Assembly (NCBI GenBank): GCA_039192165.1
Contig: JBCCXD010000014.1
Coordinates: 1-64,000, forward strand
Length of the DNA stretch: 64,000 nt
Reading direction: 5' to 3'
DNA from: Dinoroseobacter sp039192165
GTDB taxonomy: Bacteria > Pseudomonadota > Alphaproteobacteria > Rhodobacterales > Rhodobacteraceae
The notes below the pieces were generated by a model that saw only the letters and a list, made by a program, of their open reading frames with translations, searched no databases and was not told where the DNA came from. This document shows positions 1-6,753 of this stretch, piece after piece. The first letter of the stretch is position 1. The number at the start of each line of letters is the position of its first letter. A program made the translations under genes and the position numbers.

Positions 1-1
1 C

Positions 2-119
2 CTGAGGAGGGTCATACGGACGACTAAGACTGATAAAGGGGCCATTTTGAGAGCCATTCTCATTTAAGCAAAAGGGCTCCAGAGACTCTGGGACCCCTCT
101 AGGACAGCCATCTCCTCAG
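2..119. other. Nested inverted repeats, possible structured RNA
   Basis: An 8-bp inverted repeat (2-9 with 112-119) encloses three smaller complementary pairs: 37-41 with 94-98, 48-52 with 58-62 (5-base loop) and 79-83 with 87-91 (3-base loop). The nesting is compatible with a folded RNA or a recombination site. No strand can be chosen and no family is recognised; short stems like these can occur by chance. Confidence 0.2.
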
Positions 120-188
120 AGCAGTGTGAGTACGCCCCCGGGAATCGAATAGGGGCTCAGGGAGTCACTGAGGGGCTCTCAGGGGCAC

Positions 189-212
189 CGTAGACCAAAA
201 CGTAGACCAAAA
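189..212. repeat. Tandem 12-base repeat, possible integrase arm sites
   Basis: The word cgtagaccaaaa occurs twice back to back (189-200, 201-212). Its 9-base core cgtagacca occurs again at 374-382 and, inverted, at 3414-3422 just ahead of the integrase start. Short repeats near the ends of an element are typical of arm-type binding sites for tyrosine recombinases. The role is inferred. Confidence 0.35.
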
Positions 213-303
213 CGCGCCTGTTGACGTCGATTCACCCCGGCTGATACCCCTTGATGCGTTGAAGGAAGACGTGTCGAAGGTGCCAGTGCCGGGGAATAAG
301 ACA

Positions 304-388
304 CCGCCCCCGGGCACCACTACATCAGGTTAAACGTCAGGAATCCTTCAATTTTTGTTGTGGGAAGTAAAGGCGTAGACCATGTTGG
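304..388 (+). repeat. 85-bp inverted repeat, left arm
   Basis: The arm is the exact reverse complement of 3408-3492. Read on the plus strand it holds the last 16 bases of tRNA-Phe including CCA (304-319), then the 62-base spacer and the first seven bases of the integrase gene (atgttgg, 382-388). After that the reading frame diverges from the integrase and stops within nine codons. The arm therefore looks like a second, oppositely oriented copy of the element's attachment end with the integrase leader but no integrase. Confidence 0.9.
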
Positions 389-460
389 GTGACTTGCGAA
401 TAAATTAGGTAAGTAGTCGTGGACGTCGAACGGAAGCGCTTTGCCTTAGCACACAAGATA

Positions 461-2059
461 CTAGACCCAGTTAGCACCGAACATATGCACTTTCACAGCT
501 AAGTCCTGAGCTTCACTAGGGCCTCCTTTGTGTGCAATTCCAACCACTTCTCGCTCACTATTTAGCAAAGGACCACCGGAGTTTCCCTGGTTTATCTTCT
601 GGTCAACACATATTAGTGGGATAGCATGTTTTACTGGATGAGAGACTACTCGACCTCGCCGCTCCTCCAGTTTATGTCCTGCGCTATAACCTGGGAAACC
701 CCAAAGTATCGTCTCTTCACCTATGTTCGGCTCTCTTTTGGCTTGTTGTAACTCAAGAAACTCTGACTGTGGAATAGAGTGTTTTAAAATTGCTAGGTCT
801 AATAGGTCGCTTTTTTTGTCCACCGTGACAGTAAATTTAGAACTAGGTAAATCAAATCGAAAAACTTCTATTTTGTGACTGTCTGGTACGCAGTGCGCTG
901 CTGTCACTAGACCAACACCTTCTAAGAAAAACGCAGTACCCTGTGGCTCACTGCCATCTCCATTAGGTCGAGATGTTTCCAAAACCCAAGTAGATAAATC
1001 AGCCAATTTTGATAAGTCCGGCCCAACAACTATTTTGTGCGAAAATGTTTTGTTGTACTTTTCTGCGTACGACCGAAACACTGGATCGCTGCGGCCTTTG
1101 GCAAAAGCAATCCATTCAATTTGCCCCCGAAGAGATTGACTAAGTGATTTAATAGAGCGTGTTTTTTGAGAAAAAAAACGCTGCTCGGCGTCATAGCCAT
1201 TCTTCTTAACGTTATGCAAAGTCGCTCGAATTCGTCTTACGTGGCGCCTAGGCACGTTTACTCTTTCGTTTATTGTATACCCGGTAACTGTGCGCCTTGA
1301 GCTTCGCCCGCAATAATAAAGCTTCTCTTCATTGAGCTCAAAGCCCTCGTGCTGAAATATCGCAAGAAGATCATCATCAAGGTCGGAGAGATTTAGTTTT
1401 GCATAGTCTGACTCGATACTCTTATCGATGATCCTCGGTCTAGAATAACTTGAAAAAACGAGATCATCAGCGTACCTCGAATAACGGAGTCTACGTGTCT
1501 TTGAAAAATCGACGAGCTTCCGGTCCAGCCGAAAAGTCACCATGTTTGCCAATGTAGGACTGGTAGGCGCACCTTGTGGGAGAGAGCCCCTAAGGGTGCA
1601 CAGATTTGCGATTACTCTTGAAACATCAGAGCGCAAACCAATGCTTCTCAATACTCCCTCTACCCGCTTTGTACTTACTTGTCCAAAATAGTCTTTAAGA
1701 TCGATTTTTACGATATGCTTACGGCCAAGATGCTCCTGGGCATTTGTGAGGGCAGATTTTTCTGAAACAAAGCCATGTACACAACTTCTCTCACTATAGA
1801 GAGGTTGAAGCAGTAAATTAATCCTTCTTTGAAAAAACTTCAGCCTGCTGTTTGGTGCTGAAATTAGCCTAACTCCCCCACTTCTTTTTGGTATTTCAAT
1901 TGATTTATACTGCTCAAACTTATTTACAGATATATATCGATATTCCTTTCCTTTAAGGTTTAGGTGCCTTGAGAGCTCGGGAACAGAACTCAATTCATTT
2001 GGGATGCTAGGGGTGCGGTAACCAATAAATGGATTCCTAGGCACGAGGGCATCCTCCAT
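461..2059 (-). CDS. Retron-type reverse transcriptase fused to trypsin-like protease
   Basis: 532 residues. Residues about 40-320 form a reverse transcriptase: NAQEH at 106-110 matches the retron NAxxH signature, motif A is IDLKDYF (118-124), a GSLPQGAPTSP stretch lies at 158-168, YADD at 196-199, and the retron VTG motif at 258-260. Residues about 355-532 form a chymotrypsin-fold protease: TAAHC gives His389, LDLAIL gives Asp421 and GNSGGP gives Ser494, so the triad appears complete. Retron RTs make a small RNA-linked DNA and usually act in phage defence with an effector; here the protease is the likely effector. RT-trypsin fusions are known among retron-like RTs. The gene is AT-rich and lies downstream of the integrase on the same strand. 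The ATG start at 2059 lies in a sequence of inverted repeats, so GTG at codon 6 cannot be excluded. Confidence 0.9.
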   Translation of the reverse strand: MEDALVPRNPFIGYRTPSIPNELSSVPELSRHLNLKGKEYRYISVNKFEQYKSIEIPKRSGGVRLISAPNSRLKFFQRRINLLLQPLYSERSCVHGFVSEKSALTNAQEHLGRKHIVKIDLKDYFGQVSTKRVEGVLRSIGLRSDVSRVIANLCTLRGSLPQGAPTSPTLANMVTFRLDRKLVDFSKTRRLRYSRYADDLVFSSYSRPRIIDKSIESDYAKLNLSDLDDDLLAIFQHEGFELNEEKLYYCGRSSRRTVTGYTINERVNVPRRHVRRIRATLHNVKKNGYDAEQRFFSQKTRSIKSLSQSLRGQIEWIAFAKGRSDPVFRSYAEKYNKTFSHKIVVGPDLSKLADLSTWVLETSRPNGDGSEPQGTAFFLEGVGLVTAAHCVPDSHKIEVFRFDLPSSKFTVTVDKKSDLLDLAILKHSIPQSEFLELQQAKREPNIGEETILWGFPGYSAGHKLEERRGRVVSHPVKHAIPLICVDQKINQGNSGGPLLNSEREVVGIAHKGGPSEAQDLAVKVHMFGANWV

Positions 2060-2157
2060 TCACCATGAGGTTGTATGCGTGATGTACGCAGATATTGTTT
2101 GGACGTTCCATCTCATGCCGCAGTTGCACAGCACGTTATGCGAGGAAGCCCTCGTGC
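2041..2157 (-). ncRNA. Candidate retron msr-msd RNA or structured RT leader
   Basis: On the RT strand, gcacgagggc (2157-2148) is perfectly complementary to gccctcgtgc in RT codons 4-7 (2050-2041). Inside this 10-bp pair lie catgag/ctcatg and a tgcgt-acatc-acgca hairpin. Retron RNAs sit just upstream of the RT and are closed by an a1/a2 repeat, which this could be. Against it, the repeat would overlap the RT start and I find no clear branching-guanosine motif. It could instead be an RNA structure controlling RT translation. Confidence 0.3.
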
Positions 2158-2159
2158 GA

Positions 2160-2175
2160 ACGAGGATATCCTCGT
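2160..2175. promoter_or_regulatory. Perfect 16-bp palindrome upstream of the RT gene
   Basis: acgaggatatcctcgt is its own reverse complement. It lies 101 bases upstream of the RT start, and related cgagg-N4-cctcg or near-copies occur at 2141-2154 and around 2044-2058. It may be an operator, or a stem of the retron RNA. The function is not known. Confidence 0.4.
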
Positions 2176-2238
2176 AATTTATTTATATCATGTGATTTTT
2201 AACGTTCAAGGCTCAACTGTACGTTGTATTCTCTGGGT

Positions 2239-3414
2239 TTAGCTGATGAGCTGAATCCACTTCGTTAGAATGGCAACCGGGTAGCCCGTTCCGTAGCTCT
2301 GACCAATTCCATCAGTTTGCCAGCCACCAATTTGGTCTACTATGTCGGAGGGACACTCCACCGCCCGCAATCTGTCACGCATAGAGTGACGGAAGCTATG
2401 CATAGTGCATCCGCTCGAGGAGTACCTCTTAATCCACTTATTTGCTGCTGCGCTCGCAGAATTAGCATTAGTGCTTTCTTTCAAGTTGTAGCGAGGGAAA
2501 GCATACTTGGTTTCTTGAGTATCATCTAGAAGGCGCGTAGCAGCCCATAGAGAAGCGCCAACCAGAGGAACCTTTCTTGCGCTTTTCCGCGTCTTTAGAC
2601 GACGCCATGAGTGGTGTTGAACTATCACATGCGGTGTAGAGCTTTCGAGCTGTAAGTCATTCTTCGCAAGGCCAGCAGCTTCAGCCAGGCGCAATCCAGT
2701 GTCCGAAACCAGTGCGACCAGCCATCGCAGATCATCGTCATGTTCTCTACACTTAGCCTGCAAGAGCCTAATGGTCTCGATCGACAAGGGTTTGCGTTCC
2801 CGAACTCCAGCATTTCGATCGTAGTTCACACTTGCAAAGGGATTGATAACACTAATTCCGTTTTCAGCAGTGGCGAAGTTAAAGACAGAGCGAATAGTGC
2901 CCATTAACCGAGAGATGCTGCTTCCAGCGAGACCCTTTTGAATCAGTATGTCACGAAAATTGTTCGCATCTACTCGGCTGTAGGCAGTTAACTCCTTGTC
3001 TCCGCAAGCATCAATCAAGTAACCGCAAGCGCGCTCTGCCGCTCTACGGAATGTCTTAGGGCGGTCGTGCTCTTTGAATCGCAAGTAGAGGTTAAGTCCC
3101 TCGCTCAGTTTCAAAGACGTACCGGCAGCGCCTTCTGTCCTGACTGAACAGGTTTTGGGAAGATTCACTGTTTCACGAAGCAAATGCCTGCCCGGGATAT
3201 CCAGGTCGTAGATGCGAAGCTGATACCAGTGTTCATCAAGTCTACGAGCGGCAAGTGCAGCTCTAGACCCAGCAACAATCGCTGAGCGTGTTCGAAGAGA
3301 GAATGTAATGCGGCCTGATTTGTAATGGCCATGCAGGTCTCTCGGTACCCGTCTTGAGAAATAGTAAATGCCCTTTTTCAAGAACGTGAAAGGTGCGGAT
3401 ATGGTCTCCAACAT
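2239..3414 (-). CDS. Tyrosine-type site-specific integrase
   Basis: 391 residues. The N-terminal part (FLKKGIYYFSRRVPRDL) resembles the DUF6538-type arm-binding region of Rhodobacteraceae integrases, followed by a core-binding SAM-like domain. The catalytic domain shows Arg in DTGLRLAEA, the HSFRH box, a GGW motif and the nucleophile Tyr within GQSYGTGYP. The ATG start lies 62 bases from the tRNA-Phe CCA end and inside the 85-bp inverted repeat. It should catalyse insertion and excision at the tRNA-Phe 3' end, and may also act on the inverted copy of that end at 304-388. Confidence 0.92.
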   Translation of the reverse strand: MLETISAPFTFLKKGIYYFSRRVPRDLHGHYKSGRITFSLRTRSAIVAGSRAALAARRLDEHWYQLRIYDLDIPGRHLLRETVNLPKTCSVRTEGAAGTSLKLSEGLNLYLRFKEHDRPKTFRRAAERACGYLIDACGDKELTAYSRVDANNFRDILIQKGLAGSSISRLMGTIRSVFNFATAENGISVINPFASVNYDRNAGVRERKPLSIETIRLLQAKCREHDDDLRWLVALVSDTGLRLAEAAGLAKNDLQLESSTPHVIVQHHSWRRLKTRKSARKVPLVGASLWAATRLLDDTQETKYAFPRYNLKESTNANSASAAANKWIKRYSSSGCTMHSFRHSMRDRLRAVECPSDIVDQIGGWQTDGIGQSYGTGYPVAILTKWIQLIS

Positions 3415-3492
3415 GGTCTACGCCTTTACTTCCCACAACAAAAATTGAAGGATTCCTGACGTTTAACCTGATGTAGTGGTGCCCGGGGGCGG
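3408..3492 (-). repeat. 85-bp inverted repeat, right arm
   Basis: Exact reverse complement of 304-388. It spans the first integrase codons (3408-3414), the 62-base leader and the last 16 bases of tRNA-Phe. Because the leader and start codon lie within the repeat, inversion of 389-3407 would leave the integrase open reading from the other arm. Confidence 0.9.
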
Positions 3493-3551
3493 AATCGAAC
3501 CACCGACACGAGGATTTTCAGTCCACTGCTCTACCCCTGAGCTACCCGGGC
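3477..3551 (-). tRNA. tRNA-Phe (GAA)
   Basis: A complete 75-base cloverleaf including encoded CCA (3477-3479). The acceptor stem is gcccggg/cccgggc, the D arm gctc-aggggta-gagc, the anticodon loop ctgaaaa (anticodon GAA) and the T loop ttcgatt. It is the integration target of the adjacent element; its 3' end is intact because the element carries the matching sequence. Confidence 0.97.
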
Positions 3552-3648
3552 ACGGGGCGGGCATGCCGCCTCAGGGTGCGAGCGTTCTAGTGGCTTGCCA
3601 GAAGAGTGTCCAGAGGCGCAAATGCAAAAAAATCCTGTGTTTGCTCTC

Positions 3649-3831
3649 TTAGTGTGGACGTTCTGTATCGTGCGGTTCCGGCTTGGTATCCTCGCTGAAA
3701 TCCTCCGCCTCTTCGACTGGAATCGCGTAGCTGCCCGTCATCCAGCGCCCCAGGTCAACATCCGCGCAACGCTTTGAACAAAAGGGACGGTAGCGCTCTG
3801 ACGTGTCTTTCTGGCAGATGGGACAACTCAT
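3649..3831 (-). CDS. yacG: DNA gyrase inhibitor YacG, zinc protein
   Basis: 60 residues starting MSCPICQKD. The zinc site is a four-cysteine CxxC...CxxxC pattern (CPIC, then CSKRC), followed by DLGRWMTGSYAIP, the conserved YacG core. The acidic tail is typical. YacG binds GyrB and limits gyrase activity in E. coli. The internal ATG at 3831 is chosen because it overlaps the stop of the RNase E/G-like gene (ATGA) and starts the conserved region; the longer frame adds an unconserved 24-residue extension. Confidence 0.9.
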   Translation of the reverse strand: MSCPICQKDTSERYRPFCSKRCADVDLGRWMTGSYAIPVEEAEDFSEDTKPEPHDTERPH

Positions 3832-4874
3832 GGCAGATCCTGTGCGTAGAGGGGAAGGCGATCGCGTTTTCTTTGCAGCTCGACATGGCCCATAGGCGTC
3901 CATCCGACAAGACTGGTTTCCACAGGATCGTTGCGAAACGCTGCACGCAAAACCTGGTCGAGTTGCTTGCGATCCTTTTTGGGCATTGGTGCGAAATCGA
4001 CCACTATTTGACCGCCCAGACCTTTCAGGCGCAACAGCCGTGGCAGGGCGCGCGCGGCGGCGATATTGGCTTTTAAGCCAGCCGCGCCAGACGTGTCTCG
4101 ACCGGTATTCACATCAACGGCAATCATCGCGCGCGTAGGCTCCACAAACAAGAGTGCACCTGTATCCAATGAGGTGCCGGCCCGCCTCAAATCGTCGAGC
4201 GCGTCCAGAATGCCGAACTCCATAAAACCGCCGGGGTCAGTGACAACCTGATCGGGTGCTGGACGTCCCCAATCCCGCCATGCCAGGTGGTGGGCATCAG
4301 GGGCGTCCAGCAGCAAGGCTGGCGGTCCTTTTCGGCCGTCTTCCAAGACAGCGGCGGCGAGGTCGAGTTGATCGCGCAGGTCTTGGGCCACGTCGTCCAG
4401 CTCGGTCTCGGCTGCAGCAGACCGGAAGATGATTCCCTGGTCTGCGCCCCCCAAGAGCTCCTCACCCAGCGACTTTAGATCAAAGCGCCTGGCTTCATCG
4501 TTGATCGATTTCGCGACATTCACCCCTGGTGCGCCAGGGGTTACGATACAAGTTCTGCTTTTGAACAGCACTCTGGATGTCACCGGAATCGCTTTGCCGG
4601 GTTCCGCGACGCCTGTGACCTGCACCAGAAGCGGTCTGCCAGGCACGGCCAGGTTGCCGCCGCCACGTAGGAACCCATTGACCCCTTCCAGCTCGATGAT
4701 CGTGCCCCCCTGGCCCTTGAGGGGCCGGTTGGCCACGCCCCTGAAGATGGCACCTGGCAGAGCGGGAGTGGCCTCCGGCGGATCAAGCGCGAAATCCTCC
4801 AGTACGCCATCGACAAGAAGTGCCGCTGCGCGTCGGTCGTTCAGGTGGTCAAGGATAACAACGCGGCCTTTCAT
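3828..4874 (-). CDS. Ribonuclease E/G family protein, short form
   Basis: 348 residues. Two acidic motifs of the RNase E/G catalytic centre are present, AVDVNTG and GGQIVVDFAPM, with the SSRVLF-like RNA-binding channel region replaced by VTSRVLFKSR. The protein is shorter than RNase G (about 490 aa): the N-terminal S1 domain and the Zn-link/small domain are not evident. It lies between maf and yacG with 4-base overlaps on both sides, a conserved alphaproteobacterial arrangement. Whether it cleaves mRNA, rRNA or nothing is not shown here. Confidence 0.85.
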   Translation of the reverse strand: MKGRVVILDHLNDRRAAALLVDGVLEDFALDPPEATPALPGAIFRGVANRPLKGQGGTIIELEGVNGFLRGGGNLAVPGRPLLVQVTGVAEPGKAIPVTSRVLFKSRTCIVTPGAPGVNVAKSINDEARRFDLKSLGEELLGGADQGIIFRSAAAETELDDVAQDLRDQLDLAAAVLEDGRKGPPALLLDAPDAHHLAWRDWGRPAPDQVVTDPGGFMEFGILDALDDLRRAGTSLDTGALLFVEPTRAMIAVDVNTGRDTSGAAGLKANIAAARALPRLLRLKGLGGQIVVDFAPMPKKDRKQLDQVLRAAFRNDPVETSLVGWTPMGHVELQRKRDRLPLYAQDLP

Positions 4875-5455
4875 TGCGTCGCCTCAAGAACGCCAAAGCT
4901 GCGCAACAGCGCGTGCGTCTCCGCAAGAGGCAGACCCACAACGCCAGTGAAGGAGCCGCTCAACCACGGAATAAAGGCGCCTGCGGCGCCTTGGATCGCA
5001 TATCCTCCGGCTTTGCCCTCCCATTCACCACTATCAAGATAGGCGGCAATGGTGTCGTCGCTCAGCGTCACCATACGAAGTGTGGTTGTCACCTCGCGGG
5101 ACGCGAAACGCTCCGGGCTGCGCAGTGCAATCGCTGTGATCACGCGGTGGCGCCGTCCTGACATAAGCCGCAGAAACGTACCGGCTTCTTCCCTGTTTTC
5201 CGGTTTGCCCAAAATACGCAAACCGACACATACAGTTGTGTCCGCGGTCAGGAGCGCTTCGCCATTGCCCACCGAAAGCGCCTCGGACTTCTCGCGTGCG
5301 AGGCGCCGTACATAGGCCAGCGGACGTTCACCCGAATGCGGCTCTTCCGCAATATCCGCAGCGCGCACTGCAGCCGGTACAACGCCAATCTGCGCCAGTA
5401 AATCAAGCCGTCGTGGGGAGCCCGAGCCAAGGATCAGCCGGGTCCGCTTTGTCAT
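4871..5455 (-). CDS. maf: Maf-family nucleotide pyrophosphatase
   Basis: 194 residues. The N-terminal LILGSGSPRRLDLL is the Maf substrate-binding signature, followed by ADIAEEP, KSEAL and TADTTV. Maf proteins hydrolyse non-canonical nucleoside triphosphates (dTTP, UTP or modified pyrimidines) to monophosphates and have been linked to septum control. The gene starts 10 bases after infA and overlaps the next gene by ATGA. Confidence 0.93.
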   Translation of the reverse strand: MTKRTRLILGSGSPRRLDLLAQIGVVPAAVRAADIAEEPHSGERPLAYVRRLAREKSEALSVGNGEALLTADTTVCVGLRILGKPENREEAGTFLRLMSGRRHRVITAIALRSPERFASREVTTTLRMVTLSDDTIAAYLDSGEWEGKAGGYAIQGAAGAFIPWLSGSFTGVVGLPLAETHALLRSFGVLEATQ

Positions 5456-5465
5456 CAGCGCTTGC

Positions 5466-5684
5466 TTACTTAAAGCGGTAGTTGATCCGACCCTTGGTCA
5501 GATCATAGGGCGTCATTTCGACCTGAACTTTGTCGCCAGCGAGAACCCTAATGCGGTTTTTGCGCATTTTGCCTGCCGTGTGTGCGATAATCTCATGGCC
5601 GTTTTCCAGCTCGACCCGAAACGTCGCATTCGGCAGGAGTTCCTTCACGACGCCTGGAAATTCGAGCAGTTCTTCCTTGGCCAT
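5466..5684 (-). CDS. infA: Translation initiation factor IF-1
   Basis: 72 residues, the usual IF-1 length, starting MAKEELLEFPG with the OB-fold sequence FRVELENGHEIIAHTAGKMR. It binds the 30S A site during initiation. The start at 5684 is set by homology and by a ggag box six to seven bases upstream; the longer frame adds 16 unrelated residues. Confidence 0.98.
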   Translation of the reverse strand: MAKEELLEFPGVVKELLPNATFRVELENGHEIIAHTAGKMRKNRIRVLAGDKVQVEMTPYDLTKGRINYRFK

Positions 5685-5814
5685 GATATCTCCGTAGTTG
5701 TTTCGCCCGCCTCGATGCGAGCGCGTCACCATATGCGCCCAGTTTCCTCAAGTTTCAAGGCTAACTTTTGGTCTCTGCCGGACTTGTGACCCGTTCACAA
5801 CCACCAGATCTGGA

Positions 5815-6270
5815 TCATGCATCACCTCCCGGTGGACCGAAGCGCGAGACAATGCGATCTCTGATCTGATCGCGTGTCTGACGATAGGCCCCCAGTTTGG
5901 CTTCGCGGGTTTCGCCAATGCCAACCGGGTCCATCACCGGCCAGTATTCCAGTTCAAGGTGAAACACACGGGTCAGTTCCAGCGCCTGGCGTTGTGAGGC
6001 CGGCGACAGTGCAACAATAAGATCGAAGGAGCTCAGGTCGTCGCCCCATTCCTGCATCTCTTCAAAAGTGCGGGAGCGATGACGTTCCAGTTCCACACCG
6101 ATCTCGCTGCAAACAGCCACGGCAAACCCATCGATATCGAGGTCGCTTTTGACTCCGGCCGACTGGATATAAGCGCGTTGGCCAAAGAATTTTTTCATCA
6201 TGCCCTCGGCCATTGGCGAGCGGATCGCGTTGTGATCGCAGCAAAACAGTACCGAGGATGGGAAGGCCAC
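5815..6270 (-). CDS. Low-molecular-weight phosphatase family protein
   Basis: 151 residues. The P-loop CDHNAIRS fits CX5R(S/T) near the N-terminus and a DPVG motif supplies the general acid. The family includes protein-tyrosine phosphatases and arsenate reductases; the substrate cannot be told from sequence. GTG start, four bases after the UPF0262 gene stop, so likely translated as part of the hisD operon. Confidence 0.88.
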   Translation of the reverse strand: MAFPSSVLFCCDHNAIRSPMAEGMMKKFFGQRAYIQSAGVKSDLDIDGFAVAVCSEIGVELERHRSRTFEEMQEWGDDLSSFDLIVALSPASQRQALELTRVFHLELEYWPVMDPVGIGETREAKLGAYRQTRDQIRDRIVSRFGPPGGDA

Positions 6271-6273
6271 GCC

Positions 6274-6753
6274 TCAGCCTCCGTGGTGCAGCACGCAAAT
6301 AAGCGTAAAGAGGCGCCGGGCGGTGTCGGTGTCGACCTCTGCCTTGCCGTCGAGCCGTTCCTCCAAGACTCTTGCGCCTTCATTGTGGATTCCCCTCCGT
6401 GCCATATCGATTGCCTCGATCTGCGCAGGGGGTAATCTCTTCACGGCTTCGAAATAGCTTTCGCAAATCTGCCAGTAGTCTTTGACGATCTGGCGAAACG
6501 GGGTCAGTGACAGCTGAAACTCGCCAATCGGGCCTCCATCCTCCGCGCCCAGTTCGAACACCAGACGTCGGTCGCGGATGGCCAGTTGCAACCGATAAGG
6601 CCCGGCTGGCACGTCGCGCCCGTCGCGCGAAGATATTCGGAAGGTATTGTCTTCCAGCAAGTCGAAAATCGCGACCCGCCGTTCCTGCTCGATCTCGGGC
6701 GTGGGCGGTGGAAGAGCGCTGTCATCTATCGAGATGTCGATCAGAGTTGTCAT
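6274..6753 (-). CDS. UPF0262 family protein
   Basis: 159 residues matching the alphaproteobacterial UPF0262 family, with the typical LTPFRQIVKDYWQICESYFEA and GIHNEGA segments. No function is established. It overlaps the hisD stop by ATGA, and hisD-UPF0262-phosphatase-infA is a common order in this class, which supports a real gene in a housekeeping operon. Confidence 0.9.
   Translation of the reverse strand: MTTLIDISIDDSALPPPTPEIEQERRVAIFDLLEDNTFRISSRDGRDVPAGPYRLQLAIRDRRLVFELGAEDGGPIGEFQLSLTPFRQIVKDYWQICESYFEAVKRLPPAQIEAIDMARRGIHNEGARVLEERLDGKAEVDTDTARRLFTLICVLHHGG

Larger units (their letters stand above)
1..303. other. Left edge of the integrative element, no gene seen
   Basis: No convincing coding frame is seen here. 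The stretch holds several short inverted repeats (see 2-119), a G-rich run with repeated ctcagggg-type words around 155-187, and two tandem copies of a 12-base word at 189-212. It probably belongs to the same integrated element as the downstream integrase and reverse transcriptase, but the far end of the element is not in view. Confidence 0.4.
304..3492. mobile_element. Retron-carrying integrative element at tRNA-Phe (visible part)
   Basis: A tyrosine integrase begins 62 bases beyond the 3' end of tRNA-Phe, the classical arrangement of a tRNA-targeted integrative element. The cargo is a reverse transcriptase-protease gene, and both genes are clearly more AT-rich than the housekeeping genes after 3649. 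Exact 85-bp inverted repeats bracket the unit. A direct-repeat copy of the tRNA end, expected at the other junction, was not found in 1-303, so the element probably extends past the left edge or has been rearranged. Confidence 0.65.

Noticed and set aside
133..151. Fragment cgcccccgggaatcgaatag resembling the tRNA-Phe T arm in direct orientation
   Set aside because: The resemblance is broken by a gap and is only partial; not enough to call the missing attachment site.
382..408. Short frame in the left inverted-repeat arm starting with the integrase ATG
   Set aside because: It diverges after two integrase codons and stops within nine codons; a repeat relic, not a gene.
2317..2529. Plus-strand open frame of 70 codons
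   Set aside because: Lies antisense to the integrase with no motif or ribosome site; shadow frame.
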